DNA from: Cognatilysobacter lacus
GTDB lineage: Bacteria; Pseudomonadota; Gammaproteobacteria; Xanthomonadales; Xanthomonadaceae
DNA length: 40,000 bases
Assembly (NCBI RefSeq): GCF_008274655.1
Contig: NZ_VTRV01000006.1
Location: forward strand, 1-40,000
Direction: 5' to 3'
Notes under the pieces: model-generated
Told to the model about the DNA's origin: nothing
Database searches by the model: none
What the model saw: only the letters and a program-made list of their open reading frames with translations
Shown here: positions 18,404 through 28,746 of the stretch, piece after piece
Position numbering within the stretch: the stretch's first letter is position 1
Layout: each line of letters begins with the position of its first letter
Position numbers and translations under genes: made by a program

Positions 18404-19047
18404 TGTCGACGGCGCAGCCAGGCGGCACGCGCCAGGCCCTGCTGCGCCACCTCCTGCGCGGCGGGCCGCAGGGCGCCGACGTGGAATCGCTCTGCGGCGC
18501 CCTTCGCATCAGCCACAACGCGGTGAGGCAGCACCTCACCGCCGCCCTCGCCGCGGGCCTGGTCGAACACGCGCCTGCCCGAGCCACGGGCGGGCGTCCA
18601 CAGTCGCGGTACAGGCTTACCGTCGCGGGGCAGGAACGGTTTCCGCGCAACTACGGGCTCATCGCGGGCGCACTGCTCGAGGCGGTTTCCGACCGCCTGG
18701 GCAGCAACGCGACCAAGGATCTGCTCACCGACCTCGGCGGTGCACTGGGCCGCGCCGATCCGATCGATCCGGCGCGGCCCGACGCCGAGATCGCCGATGC
18801 GCTGGCTGATCGCCTGCAGCGCGCAGGCTACGAAGCCGTGCCCACCCTGCGCGGCGGGCAGGCACAGGTGGAGGCGTTCAACTGCGTCTTCCACGCGATC
18901 GCGCGCGAGAACGCCGACGTCTGCCGCTTCGACATCGCCTTCCTCGAGGCCGCCAGTGGCCGCCGCATCCAGCACGCCGAATGCATCGTCCGCGGCGGCC
19001 ACGTCTGCCGCTTCCTGATCGGGCACTCGCCGCCACCGCAACGCTGA
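18403..19047 (+). CDS. SufR-like (COG2345) winged-helix regulator with four C-terminal cysteines
   Basis: This 214-residue protein has an N-terminal winged helix: LRISHNAVRQHLTAALAAGL is the HTH (34-53) and TGGRPQSRYRLT the wing. The C-terminal domain holds C161, C174, C194 and C202 (C-X12-C-X19-C-X7-C). Cyanobacterial SufR binds a [4Fe-4S] cluster through a similar C-terminal cysteine set, and the first interval (X12) agrees with what I recall. It is therefore probably a cluster- or redox-sensing DNA-binding protein. Coupled directly to the secreted His-rich gene, it likely controls that gene. A role in suf control is possible but unsupported, since suf already has an Rrf2 regulator. Confidence 0.85.
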   Translation: MSTAQPGGTRQALLRHLLRGGPQGADVESLCGALRISHNAVRQHLTAALAAGLVEHAPARATGGRPQSRYRLTVAGQERFPRNYGLIAGALLEAVSDRLGSNATKDLLTDLGGALGRADPIDPARPDAEIADALADRLQRAGYEAVPTLRGGQAQVEAFNCVFHAIARENADVCRFDIAFLEAASGRRIQHAECIVRGGHVCRFLIGHSPPPQR

Positions 19048-19116
19048 CACCGCGATTGCGCCTTCGCGCCACCCGGCTACCCTGTCGCCTCGCGGCCGTC
19101 GCCGCGGGGAGCAACG

Positions 19117-20130
19117 ATGGATCTCGGCAACACCCCCGACCTGCGCGAAACCGCGCGCCTCGACTGGGCCCGCTCGGCCACCGGCAACCCCGACATCACC
19201 CTCGTCGCCGCCTCGGCGGACGCGGGCTTTCGCAGCTACTGGCGCACCGTCGGTGAATCGCCGACGCGCATCGTCATGGACTCCCCGCCCGACAAGGAGG
19301 ACGTGCGCCCGTGGCTTGCCATGCGCGACGTGCTCGAAGCAGGCGGCGTTCGCGTTCCGCGCGTCCTGGCGCGGGATGTCGACACCGGTTTCCTGCTGCT
19401 CGAAGACCTCGGCGCGCAGACCTACCTGCACGTAATCACCGACACCAACGCCGACGAGCTGTTCGAGGCCGCGGTGACCCAGTTGCTGCGCCTGCAGTCG
19501 ATCGCGCCGCCGTCCAACCTGCCCGCCTATGACGAGGCCTTGCTCGCGCGCGAACTTCGCCTGTTCGACGAATGGTTCCTCACGCAGCACCTCCGCATCG
19601 AACTCGACCGCGACGACCTCGAGGACCTGGACGCCGCGTATCGCTTCCTCATCGACGCTGCACTCGCGCAGCCGCGCGTATTGGTGCATCGCGACTTCAT
19701 GCCGCGCAACCTGATGCCGACCGACGACGGCGACGGCCCGGCCGTCCTCGACTTCCAGGATGCGGTCGTCGGCCCGATCGCCTACGACGCGCTCAGCCTG
19801 TTCAAGGATGCCTTCCTGAGCTGGCAGGAGGCCTCGGTGCTTCGATGGCTCACGCGCTACCACGAGCGTGCGTTGATCGCAGCGCTTCCCGTGCCATCGC
19901 TGGAGCGCTTCCTGCGCGACGCCGAACTGATCGGCGTGCAGCGCCACCTCAAGGTGCTTGGCATCTTCGCGCGGCTGAACCATCGCGACGGCAAGCCGAA
20001 ATACCTCGAAGACGCGGCCCGCTTCGTCGCCTATATCGATGCGGTGCTGCCGCGCTATCCGGGGCTCGCGCCGCTCGCACGCCTGATCGAGCGTCGCGTG
20101 CGTCCCTCCTTCCCGCGCGTCGACGCATGA
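19117..20130 (+). CDS. amgK: N-acetylmuramate/N-acetylglucosamine kinase AmgK
   Basis: This 337-residue aminoglycoside-phosphotransferase-fold kinase has the catalytic loop LVHRDFMPRNLM (H191, D193, N198) and the metal-binding Asp in AVLDFQDAVVGP (about D212). FRSYWRT near the N-terminus is typical of AmgK. It phosphorylates N-acetylmuramic acid and N-acetylglucosamine at the anomeric carbon, the first step of the peptidoglycan recycling route that avoids de novo UDP-MurNAc synthesis. It overlaps murU by ATGA. In Pseudomonas the pair sits near lptD; here it follows a regulator gene after a 69-bp gap. Confidence 0.93.
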   Translation: MDLGNTPDLRETARLDWARSATGNPDITLVAASADAGFRSYWRTVGESPTRIVMDSPPDKEDVRPWLAMRDVLEAGGVRVPRVLARDVDTGFLLLEDLGAQTYLHVITDTNADELFEAAVTQLLRLQSIAPPSNLPAYDEALLARELRLFDEWFLTQHLRIELDRDDLEDLDAAYRFLIDAALAQPRVLVHRDFMPRNLMPTDDGDGPAVLDFQDAVVGPIAYDALSLFKDAFLSWQEASVLRWLTRYHERALIAALPVPSLERFLRDAELIGVQRHLKVLGIFARLNHRDGKPKYLEDAARFVAYIDAVLPRYPGLAPLARLIERRVRPSFPRVDA

Positions 20131-20834
20131 GGGCGCTCGTCCTGGCGGCGGGCCTCGGCGAACGTATGCGCCCGCTCACGCTCACGACGCCCAAACCGCT
20201 GCTGGAGGCGGGCGGCAAGTCGCTGATCGCATGGCATCTGGAAAAGCTGGCCGCGATCGGCGTCGACGACGTCGTTCTCAACACCAGCTGGCTCGCGTCG
20301 AAGTTTCCCGAAGCGCTGGGCGACGGCTCGCGCTGGGGGCTGCGGCTGCACTACATCCAGGAAGGCGATGTGCCCCTGGAGACCGGCGGCGGCATGTGGA
20401 ACGCGCTCGGTTCGCTGTCGCCCGACGGGCAGCCGTTCATTGCGGTCAATGGCGACATCTGGAGCGACTACGACTTCGCGCGCCTGCCGCGCGAACCCGA
20501 AGGTCTTGCGCACCTGGTGCTCGTCGACAACCCGGCCCACAACGGTGCGGGCGATTTCGCGCTGGAAGGCACGCGCGTGCGCAGCGAAGGAGCGACGCGG
20601 CTGACCTTCTCCGGCATCGGGGTCTATCGGCCTGCGCTGTTCGATGAGTGGCGCGCGATCGTCGGCAGTGTCGCGGGCGTGGACGCAACGCCGCCGCGGT
20701 TCAAGCTAGCTCCCCTGTTGCGCGCCGCCATGCGCGGCGATGCAGTGTCGGGCGAGCACCACGCAGGCAAGTGGACCGATGTCGGCACCCCGCAGCGGCT
20801 CGCGGCACTCGACCTCGAGTTGCGTGACAGCTGA
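20127..20834 (+). CDS. murU: N-acetylmuramate-1-phosphate uridylyltransferase MurU
   Basis: The protein is 235 residues from ATG 20127. It is a sugar-nucleotidyltransferase: the N-terminal signature LAAGLGERMRPLT and PKPLLEAGGKSLI bind UTP, VNGDIWSDYDF holds the metal-binding Asp, and WTDVGTPQRL closes the domain. It converts MurNAc-1-phosphate, the AmgK product, to UDP-MurNAc. The direct coupling to amgK makes this identification much stronger than homology to nucleotidyltransferases alone. This salvage route is known to lower dependence on MurA, which is also encoded in the window (27127-28383). Confidence 0.94.
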   Translation: MRALVLAAGLGERMRPLTLTTPKPLLEAGGKSLIAWHLEKLAAIGVDDVVLNTSWLASKFPEALGDGSRWGLRLHYIQEGDVPLETGGGMWNALGSLSPDGQPFIAVNGDIWSDYDFARLPREPEGLAHLVLVDNPAHNGAGDFALEGTRVRSEGATRLTFSGIGVYRPALFDEWRAIVGSVAGVDATPPRFKLAPLLRAAMRGDAVSGEHHAGKWTDVGTPQRLAALDLELRDS

Positions 20835-20903
20835 CGCGCCGACGCGGAGCACTACTGGCGCGACGAATGAGCGGAATACCGGGTTATCGACGCACAGCAG
20901 CCA

Positions 20904-21626
20904 TCAATCGGGCCGCTCCGCGCCGTGACCGAGCACGTCACGCAGGAACGGCACGCTGAGCCTGCGCTGCGCGGCGAGCGCCTCGCGGTCGAGCCGGTCG
21001 AAGAGCTGCGCAAGGCTTCCCAGGTCGCGACCCACGCGGCGCAAGAGCCAGTCGAGCGCGGCTTCGTCGATGGCCAGCCCGCGCCGTTGCGCGCGCTGAC
21101 GCAGCACCTCCCGCCGCGAATCGTCGTCGAGCGGTTGCAGCGCAAGGCCGACGCACTGACCGAGCCGCGAGCGCAGGTCCGGTAGCGCCAGTTCGAGCGC
21201 ATCGGGTCGCGCAGTCCCCGCGTAGATCACGTTCGCGCCGCCGGCCCGCGCACGATTGTGGAAGTCGAACAGCGCCACTTCGTCAGCGCGATTGCCGGCG
21301 ATCGCGTCCAGGTCGTCGATGGCGACGAGGTCCATGCCTTCGAGCGCCTGCACGGCGTCCGCAACGCGGCCTGCGAGACCCATCACCGAGAGGTAGGCGG
21401 GGCGACGCCCGGCCTCCAGCGCCTGCGTGCATGCACCGAGCAGCAGGTGCGTCTTGCCCGAGCCCGCCAGGCCGCTGACGTAGAGCCAGTCGGACGCCGC
21501 GACGGTTGCGCTCGACGCGAGCAGCGCGATCGCGCCCTCCGGCGCGCCTACGAACGTTTCCAGCCGCTGGTCGGGCGGATACCGCAGCGCCAAGGGCAGC
21601 TGCGGCACGTGCCGGCCGCCGGACAT
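20904..21626 (-). CDS. hda: DnaA regulatory inactivator Hda
   Basis: The 240-residue protein is a short DnaA-like AAA+ protein. A beta-clamp-binding motif QLPLAL (9-14) lies at the N-terminus, the P-loop is SGLAGSGKTHLL and Walker B is LVAIDDLDAIAG. The C-terminal lid domain ends in FLRDVLGHG, without the DNA-binding domain IV of DnaA. Hda with the clamp stimulates hydrolysis of DnaA-bound ATP after replication starts. The ATG overlaps the upstream permease stop by one base. Nearness to purM is shared with other gammaproteobacteria. Confidence 0.94.
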   Translation of the reverse strand: MSGGRHVPQLPLALRYPPDQRLETFVGAPEGAIALLASSATVAASDWLYVSGLAGSGKTHLLLGACTQALEAGRRPAYLSVMGLAGRVADAVQALEGMDLVAIDDLDAIAGNRADEVALFDFHNRARAGGANVIYAGTARPDALELALPDLRSRLGQCVGLALQPLDDDSRREVLRQRAQRRGLAIDEAALDWLLRRVGRDLGSLAQLFDRLDREALAAQRRLSVPFLRDVLGHGAERPD

Positions 21627-22759
21627 CACGGCGGCCCGTGGCTGGCGCCGGAGTCCGTCACGATCAGCGGCGCATCGCCGGCATACATGTGGCTCTCGCG
21701 ATACCGCTCGTGCGCATAGCGCAGCAGCACGTTCGACACCGCAGCCACCGGCAGCGCGAGCAGCATCCCGAGGAAACCGAACAGCTGGCCGCCGGCAAGC
21801 ACGGCGAAGATCACCGCCATGGGGTGCAGCCCGATCCGGTTGCCGACGAGCTTCGGCGTCAGCACGTAACTCTCGATCACCTGCCCGACGCCGAACACCG
21901 CCAACACGCCGGCGACATGCTGCCAGTCGCCGAACTGCATCAACGCCGCAATCAGGCCGAGCACGATCCCGCTGGTCGGGCCCAGGTACGGCACGAAGGT
22001 CAGCAGGCCGGACGTGAGGCCGATCAGGATTCCGAGATCGAGCCCCACGAGCCACAGGCCGGCGCCGTACATCACGCCGAGGATCAGCATCACCAGGAAC
22101 TGGCCACGCAGGAACGCGGCGAGCACGTCGCTCGCTTCCTTTGCCAGTCGCGAGACGACCGGTAGATGCGCGCGTGGCACCAGCGACGCGGCGCGCTCGA
22201 CCAGCAGATCCCAGTCGCGCAGGAAGAAGAACGTCAGCACAGGCAGCAGGACGACGTTCGCGAGCAGCCCGATCAGCGCGAACCCCGAACGCGACAGGTA
22301 GCCCAGCATCGTCGCGGCGAGCCCACCGGCGCGTTGCCAGTGCGTGCGTGCAAGCAGCGTCAGGCGGTCGATGTCCAGCCATGCATGGAGCTGGAATCCG
22401 GTGCGGGTTTCGATCCACGGCACCGCAGTGCCGATGAACCAGTCGCGGTAGCCCGGGAGCGACTGCAGCAGCACCACGATCTGGCGCTCGATCGCGGGCA
22501 CCAGCAACAGCAGGACCAACAGCACGACCAGCGTCATGACGACGAACACGGCGGCGACCGACGCACTGCGGCCGTGTCCGCGCTGCTCCAGGCGGTGTAC
22601 GACGGGATCGCCCAGCCAGCCGAGCAACGCGGCCACGGCGAACGGCGTCAGCACTGGCGCCAGCACCCACAGCAGCCAGCCGGCCAGCGCAACCACCGCC
22701 GCCCATTGCAGGCGGCGCAGGAATAGCGCGATGTCCTCGAGCGGCGCGGTGTCTTGCAT
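21626..22759 (-). CDS. AI-2E/PerM-family transporter
   Basis: This 377-residue integral membrane protein has the PerM pattern: two N-terminal segments (LQWAAVVALAGWLLWVLAPVL region and FVVMTLVVLLVLLLLVPAI), a long soluble insert with amphipathic helices (about 85-150), and a C-terminal group of five or six segments containing the signature YLGPTSGIVLGLIAAL and VIESYVLTPKLVGNRIGLHP. Members are exporters or ion antiporters of varied and mostly uncertain substrate. It overlaps both neighbours by one base, so DUF2066-permease-hda form a coupled operon. Confidence 0.92.
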   Translation of the reverse strand: MQDTAPLEDIALFLRRLQWAAVVALAGWLLWVLAPVLTPFAVAALLGWLGDPVVHRLEQRGHGRSASVAAVFVVMTLVVLLVLLLLVPAIERQIVVLLQSLPGYRDWFIGTAVPWIETRTGFQLHAWLDIDRLTLLARTHWQRAGGLAATMLGYLSRSGFALIGLLANVVLLPVLTFFFLRDWDLLVERAASLVPRAHLPVVSRLAKEASDVLAAFLRGQFLVMLILGVMYGAGLWLVGLDLGILIGLTSGLLTFVPYLGPTSGIVLGLIAALMQFGDWQHVAGVLAVFGVGQVIESYVLTPKLVGNRIGLHPMAVIFAVLAGGQLFGFLGMLLALPVAAVSNVLLRYAHERYRESHMYAGDAPLIVTDSGASHGPP

Positions 22760-23838
22760 CAGCGCAGGTGGAAGGTGGTGGACGATTCGTCCTCGCCCGC
22801 CTGCTCCAGAACGCCGTCCTTCGCGACCGCCTTCGAGAAGCCGGAAACGCCGCTCACGAGTTCGAGCTCGTAGGTCAGGCCGTCGGGCGTCGCGCGCAGC
22901 ACGGTCGAGCGCTTCACCACCGCGAGGCGCTCGAGATAGGCCGCGAGGCGGATGAAGTCGTCGGTGCTGTTGATGCCGGTGATCGTCACCACGTACTTGC
23001 CGGGCGGTCCGATCGTCTTGCCGGGCCTGGCGTACTTGCGGATCAGCGCGTCGGCCGCGATGTCCGCACCGCCGGCCATCGTGCGGCGCGCATCGCGGTC
23101 ATAGGTCGCGGATTTCGCCAGCTGCCTGCCGTTGTCCAGGAACGTCCATTCCGCCTGCCAGCCGCCGGCCACGGTGCGATAGAGCTTGCCGATCAGCTGC
23201 ATCGGCGGCGCGTACTTTGCCGACGCACGCCCGATCGCGCCGACGTCGCCACGCCAGATCGAACCCACCAGGGCCTGCTCGGCCGCATTGCCCGCAGGCA
23301 GGCCGAGGGCATAGCCGCGCTGCTTCGCGCGATCGAGCACCGGGCGCGCCGCCGCACTCTTGTCGACGCCGACCAGGCGCGGACCATTGCCCGAACCGTC
23401 GTCGATCGCGAGCCAGAGCACAGGCTTGGGCCGGGGCGTCGGCCATGACTGCAGGCCGAGCGTGGCGATGATGTCGTCGACCTTCTTCGCGTCGAACTGC
23501 ACGACGAGCGTCGTGTTGTAGGTGGGCGCGCCCGTCGGGCCGATGCCCTCGTCCTGGCGGTAGTCGTAGTGCCCGACGTATTCGCGCGCACGGCGCAGTT
23601 CGTCGCCGACGCCCGGCTTCTGGTTGACGGCGCGGTCGCCCGTGACGCGCGTGAGCACCTGCAGCAGCCCGCGGGCGAAGCCCGAGTTGCGCTGGGCGTC
23701 GCCCTGGTTGTTGACGACCACCTCCGCCGAGTAGGGGCCGGACGCGGATGCCCGGGACCCCTCCACGCGTTGCGCCAGCACGGCCGTGCTGGAGGCGAGG
23801 AGAAGAAAGGCGAGGAAGATCCGGTATGCGCGCGCCAT
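22759..23838 (-). CDS. DUF2066 domain protein, secreted
   Basis: The protein has 359 residues from the ATG at 23838. A signal peptide ([17 protein letters not shown], about 7-23) precedes a DUF2066-like region: [32 protein letters not shown] then [10 protein letters not shown] and RGYALGLP. The function is unknown to me. It is usually encoded beside purM and the permease-hda pair in xanthomonads and pseudomonads, as here, which supports the call. It is probably periplasmic. It is first in its minus-strand operon, divergent from purM across 126 bp. Confidence 0.88.
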   Translation of the reverse strand: MARAYRIFLAFLLLASSTAVLAQRVEGSRASASGPYSAEVVVNNQGDAQRNSGFARGLLQVLTRVTGDRAVNQKPGVGDELRRAREYVGHYDYRQDEGIGPTGAPTYNTTLVVQFDAKKVDDIIATLGLQSWPTPRPKPVLWLAIDDGSGNGPRLVGVDKSAAARPVLDRAKQRGYALGLPAGNAAEQALVGSIWRGDVGAIGRASAKYAPPMQLIGKLYRTVAGGWQAEWTFLDNGRQLAKSATYDRDARRTMAGGADIAADALIRKYARPGKTIGPPGKYVVTITGINSTDDFIRLAAYLERLAVVKRSTVLRATPDGLTYELELVSGVSGFSKAVAKDGVLEQAGEDESSTTFHLR

Positions 23839-23964
23839 CGCCGGCCAAAGGTCGTGGACTGGCCGGACATGGTGCCGCAGCGCCGCCGGGCCGTCCACGC
23901 CGGCGGGCTGCCGCGGCACGCGCTGGTAGAATCCGGGGCTCTTCACACGACCGCCGAGACCGCA

Positions 23965-25011
23965 GTGTCCCAGTCGAACGCCCCCGACCGCGCCCCGCTC
24001 ACCTACCGCGAGGCCGGCGTCGACATCGACGCGGGCAACGAGCTGGTCGAGCGCATCAAGCCCCTGGTCAAGCGTTCGTTCCGGCCCGAGGTCATGGGCG
24101 GCCTGGGTGGCTTCGGCGCGCTGTTCAACCTCTCCGGCAAGTACCGGGAACCGGTACTGGTCTCCGGGACCGATGGTGTCGGCACCAAGCTCAAGCTCGC
24201 CCAGCAGCTGGGCCGGCACGACACCATCGGCATCGACCTGGTCGCCATGTGCGTGAACGACGTGCTGGTGCAGGGCGCCGAGCCGCTCTTCTTCCTCGAC
24301 TATTTCGCCACCGGCAAGCTGGACGTGGACACCGCCGCGGCCGTGGTCGGCGGCATCGCGCGCGGCTGCGAGCTCTCGGGCTGCGCGCTGATCGGCGGCG
24401 AAACGGCGGAGATGCCCGACATGTACGGCCCGGGCGAATACGACCTGGCGGGCTTCTGCGTGGCGGGCGTCGAGAAGTCGGAGATCGTCGACGGCTCGAA
24501 GGTGCGCGAAGGCGACGTACTGCTCGGCATCGCGTCCAGCGGCCCCCATTCGAACGGTTACTCGCTGGTTCGCCGCATCTACGAGCGCGCCGGCAGCCCC
24601 GCACATCTCGATCTCGGCGGCGTCAGCCTGGTCGATGCGCTCATGGCGCCGACCGCGCTCTACGTCAAGCCGGTGCTCGAGCTGCTGTCCCGGCACGACC
24701 TGCACGCGATGGCGCACATCACGGGCGGCGGCCTCACCGAAAACATCATTCGGGTGGTTCCCGCGGGGCTGGGACTCGAAATCGAGGCCAGCGCCATCGT
24801 CCTGCCGCCGGTGTTCGACTGGCTGCAGCGCGAAGGCGCCGTTGCGGACGCGGAGATGTGGCGCACGTTCAACTGCGGCGTCGGCTTCGTGCTGGTGGTA
24901 GCGCCGGATGAGGTCGCGGCCGTGTCTGCGGACCTCGAGCGACTCGGCCTGGCCCACCGTGCGATCGGCCGGGTGGTGCCGGCCGACGCCGAGCGCGTCC
25001 GGATCGGCTGA
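23965..25011 (+). CDS. purM: Phosphoribosylformylglycinamidine cyclo-ligase PurM
   Basis: The product is 348 residues from the GTG at 23965, which puts [20 protein letters not shown] where PurM proteins begin; upstream frame is not protein-like. The fold-typical segments [53 protein letters not shown] and [14 protein letters not shown] hold the ATP and substrate sites. It closes the imidazole ring of purine synthesis (FGAM to AIR). A possible -10, TAGAAT, is at 23927-23932. The stop overlaps the purN start by one base. Confidence 0.97.
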   Translation: MSQSNAPDRAPLTYREAGVDIDAGNELVERIKPLVKRSFRPEVMGGLGGFGALFNLSGKYREPVLVSGTDGVGTKLKLAQQLGRHDTIGIDLVAMCVNDVLVQGAEPLFFLDYFATGKLDVDTAAAVVGGIARGCELSGCALIGGETAEMPDMYGPGEYDLAGFCVAGVEKSEIVDGSKVREGDVLLGIASSGPHSNGYSLVRRIYERAGSPAHLDLGGVSLVDALMAPTALYVKPVLELLSRHDLHAMAHITGGGLTENIIRVVPAGLGLEIEASAIVLPPVFDWLQREGAVADAEMWRTFNCGVGFVLVVAPDEVAAVSADLERLGLAHRAIGRVVPADAERVRIG

Positions 25012-25682
25012 TGGCCGGCCCCCTGCGGCTGGCGGTCCTCGCCTCCGGCCGCGGCAGCAATCTCCAGGCGATCCTGGACGCCATCGGCGACGGCGTGCTG
25101 GATGCCGAAGTCGTCGGCGTGTTCTCCGACCGGCCCGCATCCGGCGCGATCGAACGCGCCCGCAGGGTCGGCGTCCCCGCCGTCGCGCTGCGCCCCGCGG
25201 AGTTCACCGATCGCGCCGATTTCGATGCCGCCCTGTTCGATGCGATCGCACGCGTTCAGCCGGACATCATCGTCTGTGCCGGATACATGCGCCTGCTGGG
25301 CGCCGCCCAGGTCGAGGCATGGCACGGCCGCATGATCAACATCCATCCCTCGCTGCTGCCGCTGTTCAAGGGCCTTCGGACGCACGAACAGGCACTCGCT
25401 TCGGGCGCTCTCGAGCATGGCGCGAGCGTTCATTTCGTCACCGCCGAACTCGACGGGGGCCCGGTGCTCGCGCAGGCCCGCGTCGCCGTGGTGCCCTCCG
25501 ACGACACGGCCTCGCTCGCGGCGCGCGTGCTCGACCGCGAGCATCCGTTGCTGGTGTCGGCCCTGCAGCTGTTCGCGGCGCGTCGCGTCCGTCTCGACGG
25601 GTCATCGGTAATGGTCGACGGACAGCCGCTGTCACGGCCGCTTCAGCTCGCTGGTACCGATCTCGCGGAATTGCCCGGATGA
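25011..25682 (+). CDS. purN: Phosphoribosylglycinamide formyltransferase PurN
   Basis: The 223-residue protein has the N-terminal LAVLASGRGSNLQAIL (substrate phosphate loop), the catalytic set in MINIHPSLLPLFKGLRTHEQAL (Asn and His) and the Asp in AELDGGPVLAQ. It transfers a formyl group from 10-formyltetrahydrofolate to GAR, two steps before PurM in purine synthesis. It is coupled to purM (TGATG) and to the following DUF3108 gene (ATGA). The length is slightly more than the E. coli enzyme (212), with a C-terminal tail of about 15 residues. Confidence 0.97.
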   Translation: MAGPLRLAVLASGRGSNLQAILDAIGDGVLDAEVVGVFSDRPASGAIERARRVGVPAVALRPAEFTDRADFDAALFDAIARVQPDIIVCAGYMRLLGAAQVEAWHGRMINIHPSLLPLFKGLRTHEQALASGALEHGASVHFVTAELDGGPVLAQARVAVVPSDDTASLAARVLDREHPLLVSALQLFAARRVRLDGSSVMVDGQPLSRPLQLAGTDLAELPG

Positions 25683-26392
25683 AAGTGTTCACCGCGCTGT
25701 GTTGCGCGCTCGCCCTGCTGCTGACGGCGACAGCCGCGCGCGCGGTCGAGCCGTTCCGCGCGAGCTACGACGTGTACCGGGGCGGCCGCGCGCTCGGCGT
25801 CGCAACGCTGTCGGTCGTGCCCGACGGCGGCCGCTGGCGCGTCGATCTCGTCATGGATGGCAAGGGGCTGATCGGCCTGGCAGGCCTGAATGCGCAGCAG
25901 AGCACCGTGTTCGACGAGGTGAACGGCGCCTACCGCCCGATCAGCCAAAGCACGCTTCGCAAACTGCTGTTCACGCGCCGGCAGACAACGGGTGTCTACG
26001 ATTGGAACGCTCGCAAGGCCACATGGACCGGGGATGTGAAGAAGACCCGGCGGGCACCCGTCGACCTGCAGCCCGGCGACATGAGCGGGCTGCTGATCAA
26101 TCTCGCGGTGATCCGGGATGCGCAACCGGGGGCTTCGCTGCATTACCGGTACGTGGACAGCGGGCGCGCGCGCACGCAGCAGTATCTGGTTGCGGCGGCG
26201 CCGGAGGACATGAGCGTCGGCGAATTGCACTACAGCGCGTTGCGCGTCGACCGGGTGCAGGCGGGCAGCGAGCAGACATCCATATGGGTCGCGGAAGGCG
26301 TTCCGACGCCGATCCGCATCCTGCAGCGTGAAAACGGCGAGGACACCTACGACCTCCGCCTCACCGAATACAAAGGGAGCCTGACCAAATGA
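25679..26392 (+). CDS. DUF3108 domain protein, secreted (first copy)
   Basis: The protein has 237 residues, starting at ATG 25679 in an ATGA overlap with purN. A signal peptide (about 1-22, CCALALLLTATAARA) is followed by a DUF3108 beta-rich domain: EPFRASYDVYRGGRALGVATL, then QSTVFDEVNGAYRPIS and VYDWNARKATWTGDV. The domain looks like a lipoprotein-carrier-like beta sandwich and probably acts in the periplasm, but no role is established. It is followed by a second DUF3108 gene in the same operon with the same layout (ATWTGDV versus ATWSGDV), so the two are likely tandem paralogues. Confidence 0.9.
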   Translation: MKVFTALCCALALLLTATAARAVEPFRASYDVYRGGRALGVATLSVVPDGGRWRVDLVMDGKGLIGLAGLNAQQSTVFDEVNGAYRPISQSTLRKLLFTRRQTTGVYDWNARKATWTGDVKKTRRAPVDLQPGDMSGLLINLAVIRDAQPGASLHYRYVDSGRARTQQYLVAAAPEDMSVGELHYSALRVDRVQAGSEQTSIWVAEGVPTPIRILQRENGEDTYDLRLTEYKGSLTK

Positions 26393-27060
26393 CGAAGACG
26401 TTCCTCCGCGGCGCCGTGCTTGCCGCCTCGCTCGCCCTCGCCGGAGCCCCCGCCTTCGCCGCGCAGCCGTTCAGCGCGCCGTACCTGGCGAACTACATGG
26501 GCATGAAGGCAACCGGTCGCATCGCCATCGAACCCGCGGGAGCCGGCCAGTGGCGCTACACCCTCGAAATTCGAAACCAGCTCGCCGACCTCGTGCAGAC
26601 CACGGTGTTCGACGAGGAGGGCGGCGTGCTGCGCCCACTTTCCGGCACCGACAGCAACAAGCTGCTGATCAAGAAGTCGAACAAGAAAGCCAACTACGAC
26701 TGGTCGCGCGGCGTCGCGACGTGGTCGGGCGACGTCAAGCCCGACCGAGCCGGCCCGGTGAAGCTGCAGCGCGGCGATCTCGACGCTTTGCTCGTCAACG
26801 TCGCGATCGCGCGTGACGCCATCGCCGGCAAGCCGCTGCGCTACCACATGGTCGAAAACGGCAAGGCGCGCGACCTGACGTATGCCATCGCCGGCAAGGA
26901 AGCGATCATGGTGAACGGCAAGTCGCAACAGGCCACGAAGGTCGTCAGCACGTCCGGCGACAAGAAGACCACGCTCTGGGTCGTGCCGGGCGTGCCGGTG
27001 CCGGTGCGCATCATGCAGGTCAACGACGGCGACACGATCGACCTGCGCATCGCGCAGTAA
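26389..27060 (+). CDS. DUF3108 domain protein, secreted (second copy)
   Basis: This 223-residue paralogue starts with an ATGA overlap onto the first copy. The signal peptide covers about residues 1-24 (AVLAASLALAGAPAFA). The domain repeats the pattern of its neighbour: QPFSAPYLANYMGMKATGRI, QTTVFDEEGGVLRPLS, YDWSRGVATWSGDV and KLQRGDLDALLVNVAIARD. Overall identity to copy one looks moderate, suggesting an old duplication with divergence. Tight coupling means it is transcribed with purMN. A strong terminator lies 20 bases past its stop. Confidence 0.9.
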   Translation: MTKTFLRGAVLAASLALAGAPAFAAQPFSAPYLANYMGMKATGRIAIEPAGAGQWRYTLEIRNQLADLVQTTVFDEEGGVLRPLSGTDSNKLLIKKSNKKANYDWSRGVATWSGDVKPDRAGPVKLQRGDLDALLVNVAIARDAIAGKPLRYHMVENGKARDLTYAIAGKEAIMVNGKSQQATKVVSTSGDKKTTLWVVPGVPVPVRIMQVNDGDTIDLRIAQ

Positions 27061-27080
27061 GCCCAGCCGCCCGATAGAAG

Positions 27081-27107
27081 AAAGCCCCGCGATGCGGGGC
27101 TTTTTTC
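27081..27107. terminator. Strong bidirectional intrinsic terminator
   Basis: AAAGCCCCGC (27081-27090) pairs with GCGGGGCTTT (27094-27103), a perfect ten-base-pair stem with a three-base loop, followed by a run of T (27101-27106) on the plus strand. The A-rich flank at 27077-27083 gives a T-run on the minus strand. It would end both the purMN-DUF3108 transcript and the convergent murA transcript. This is the clearest terminator in the window. Confidence 0.93.
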
Positions 27108-27126
27108 TTTGCGGCGCGACCGACGG

Positions 27127-28656
<1,530 letters not shown>

Positions 28657-28746
28657 TCACCTGTGTCCGATGGCGTCTGCCGGCGGGAAACGGCCGGAGC
28701 GCTTAAACTGGGCCGATCAGCGTAGCGGAAAGGACCCCCGTCCGAA

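Noticed and set aside
22759-25140. 793-codon minus-strand frame joining the DUF2066 gene with the purM antisense strand
   Set aside because: Only the part from the ATG at 23838 has a signal peptide and the DUF2066 pattern; the rest is the complement of purM and the start of purN.
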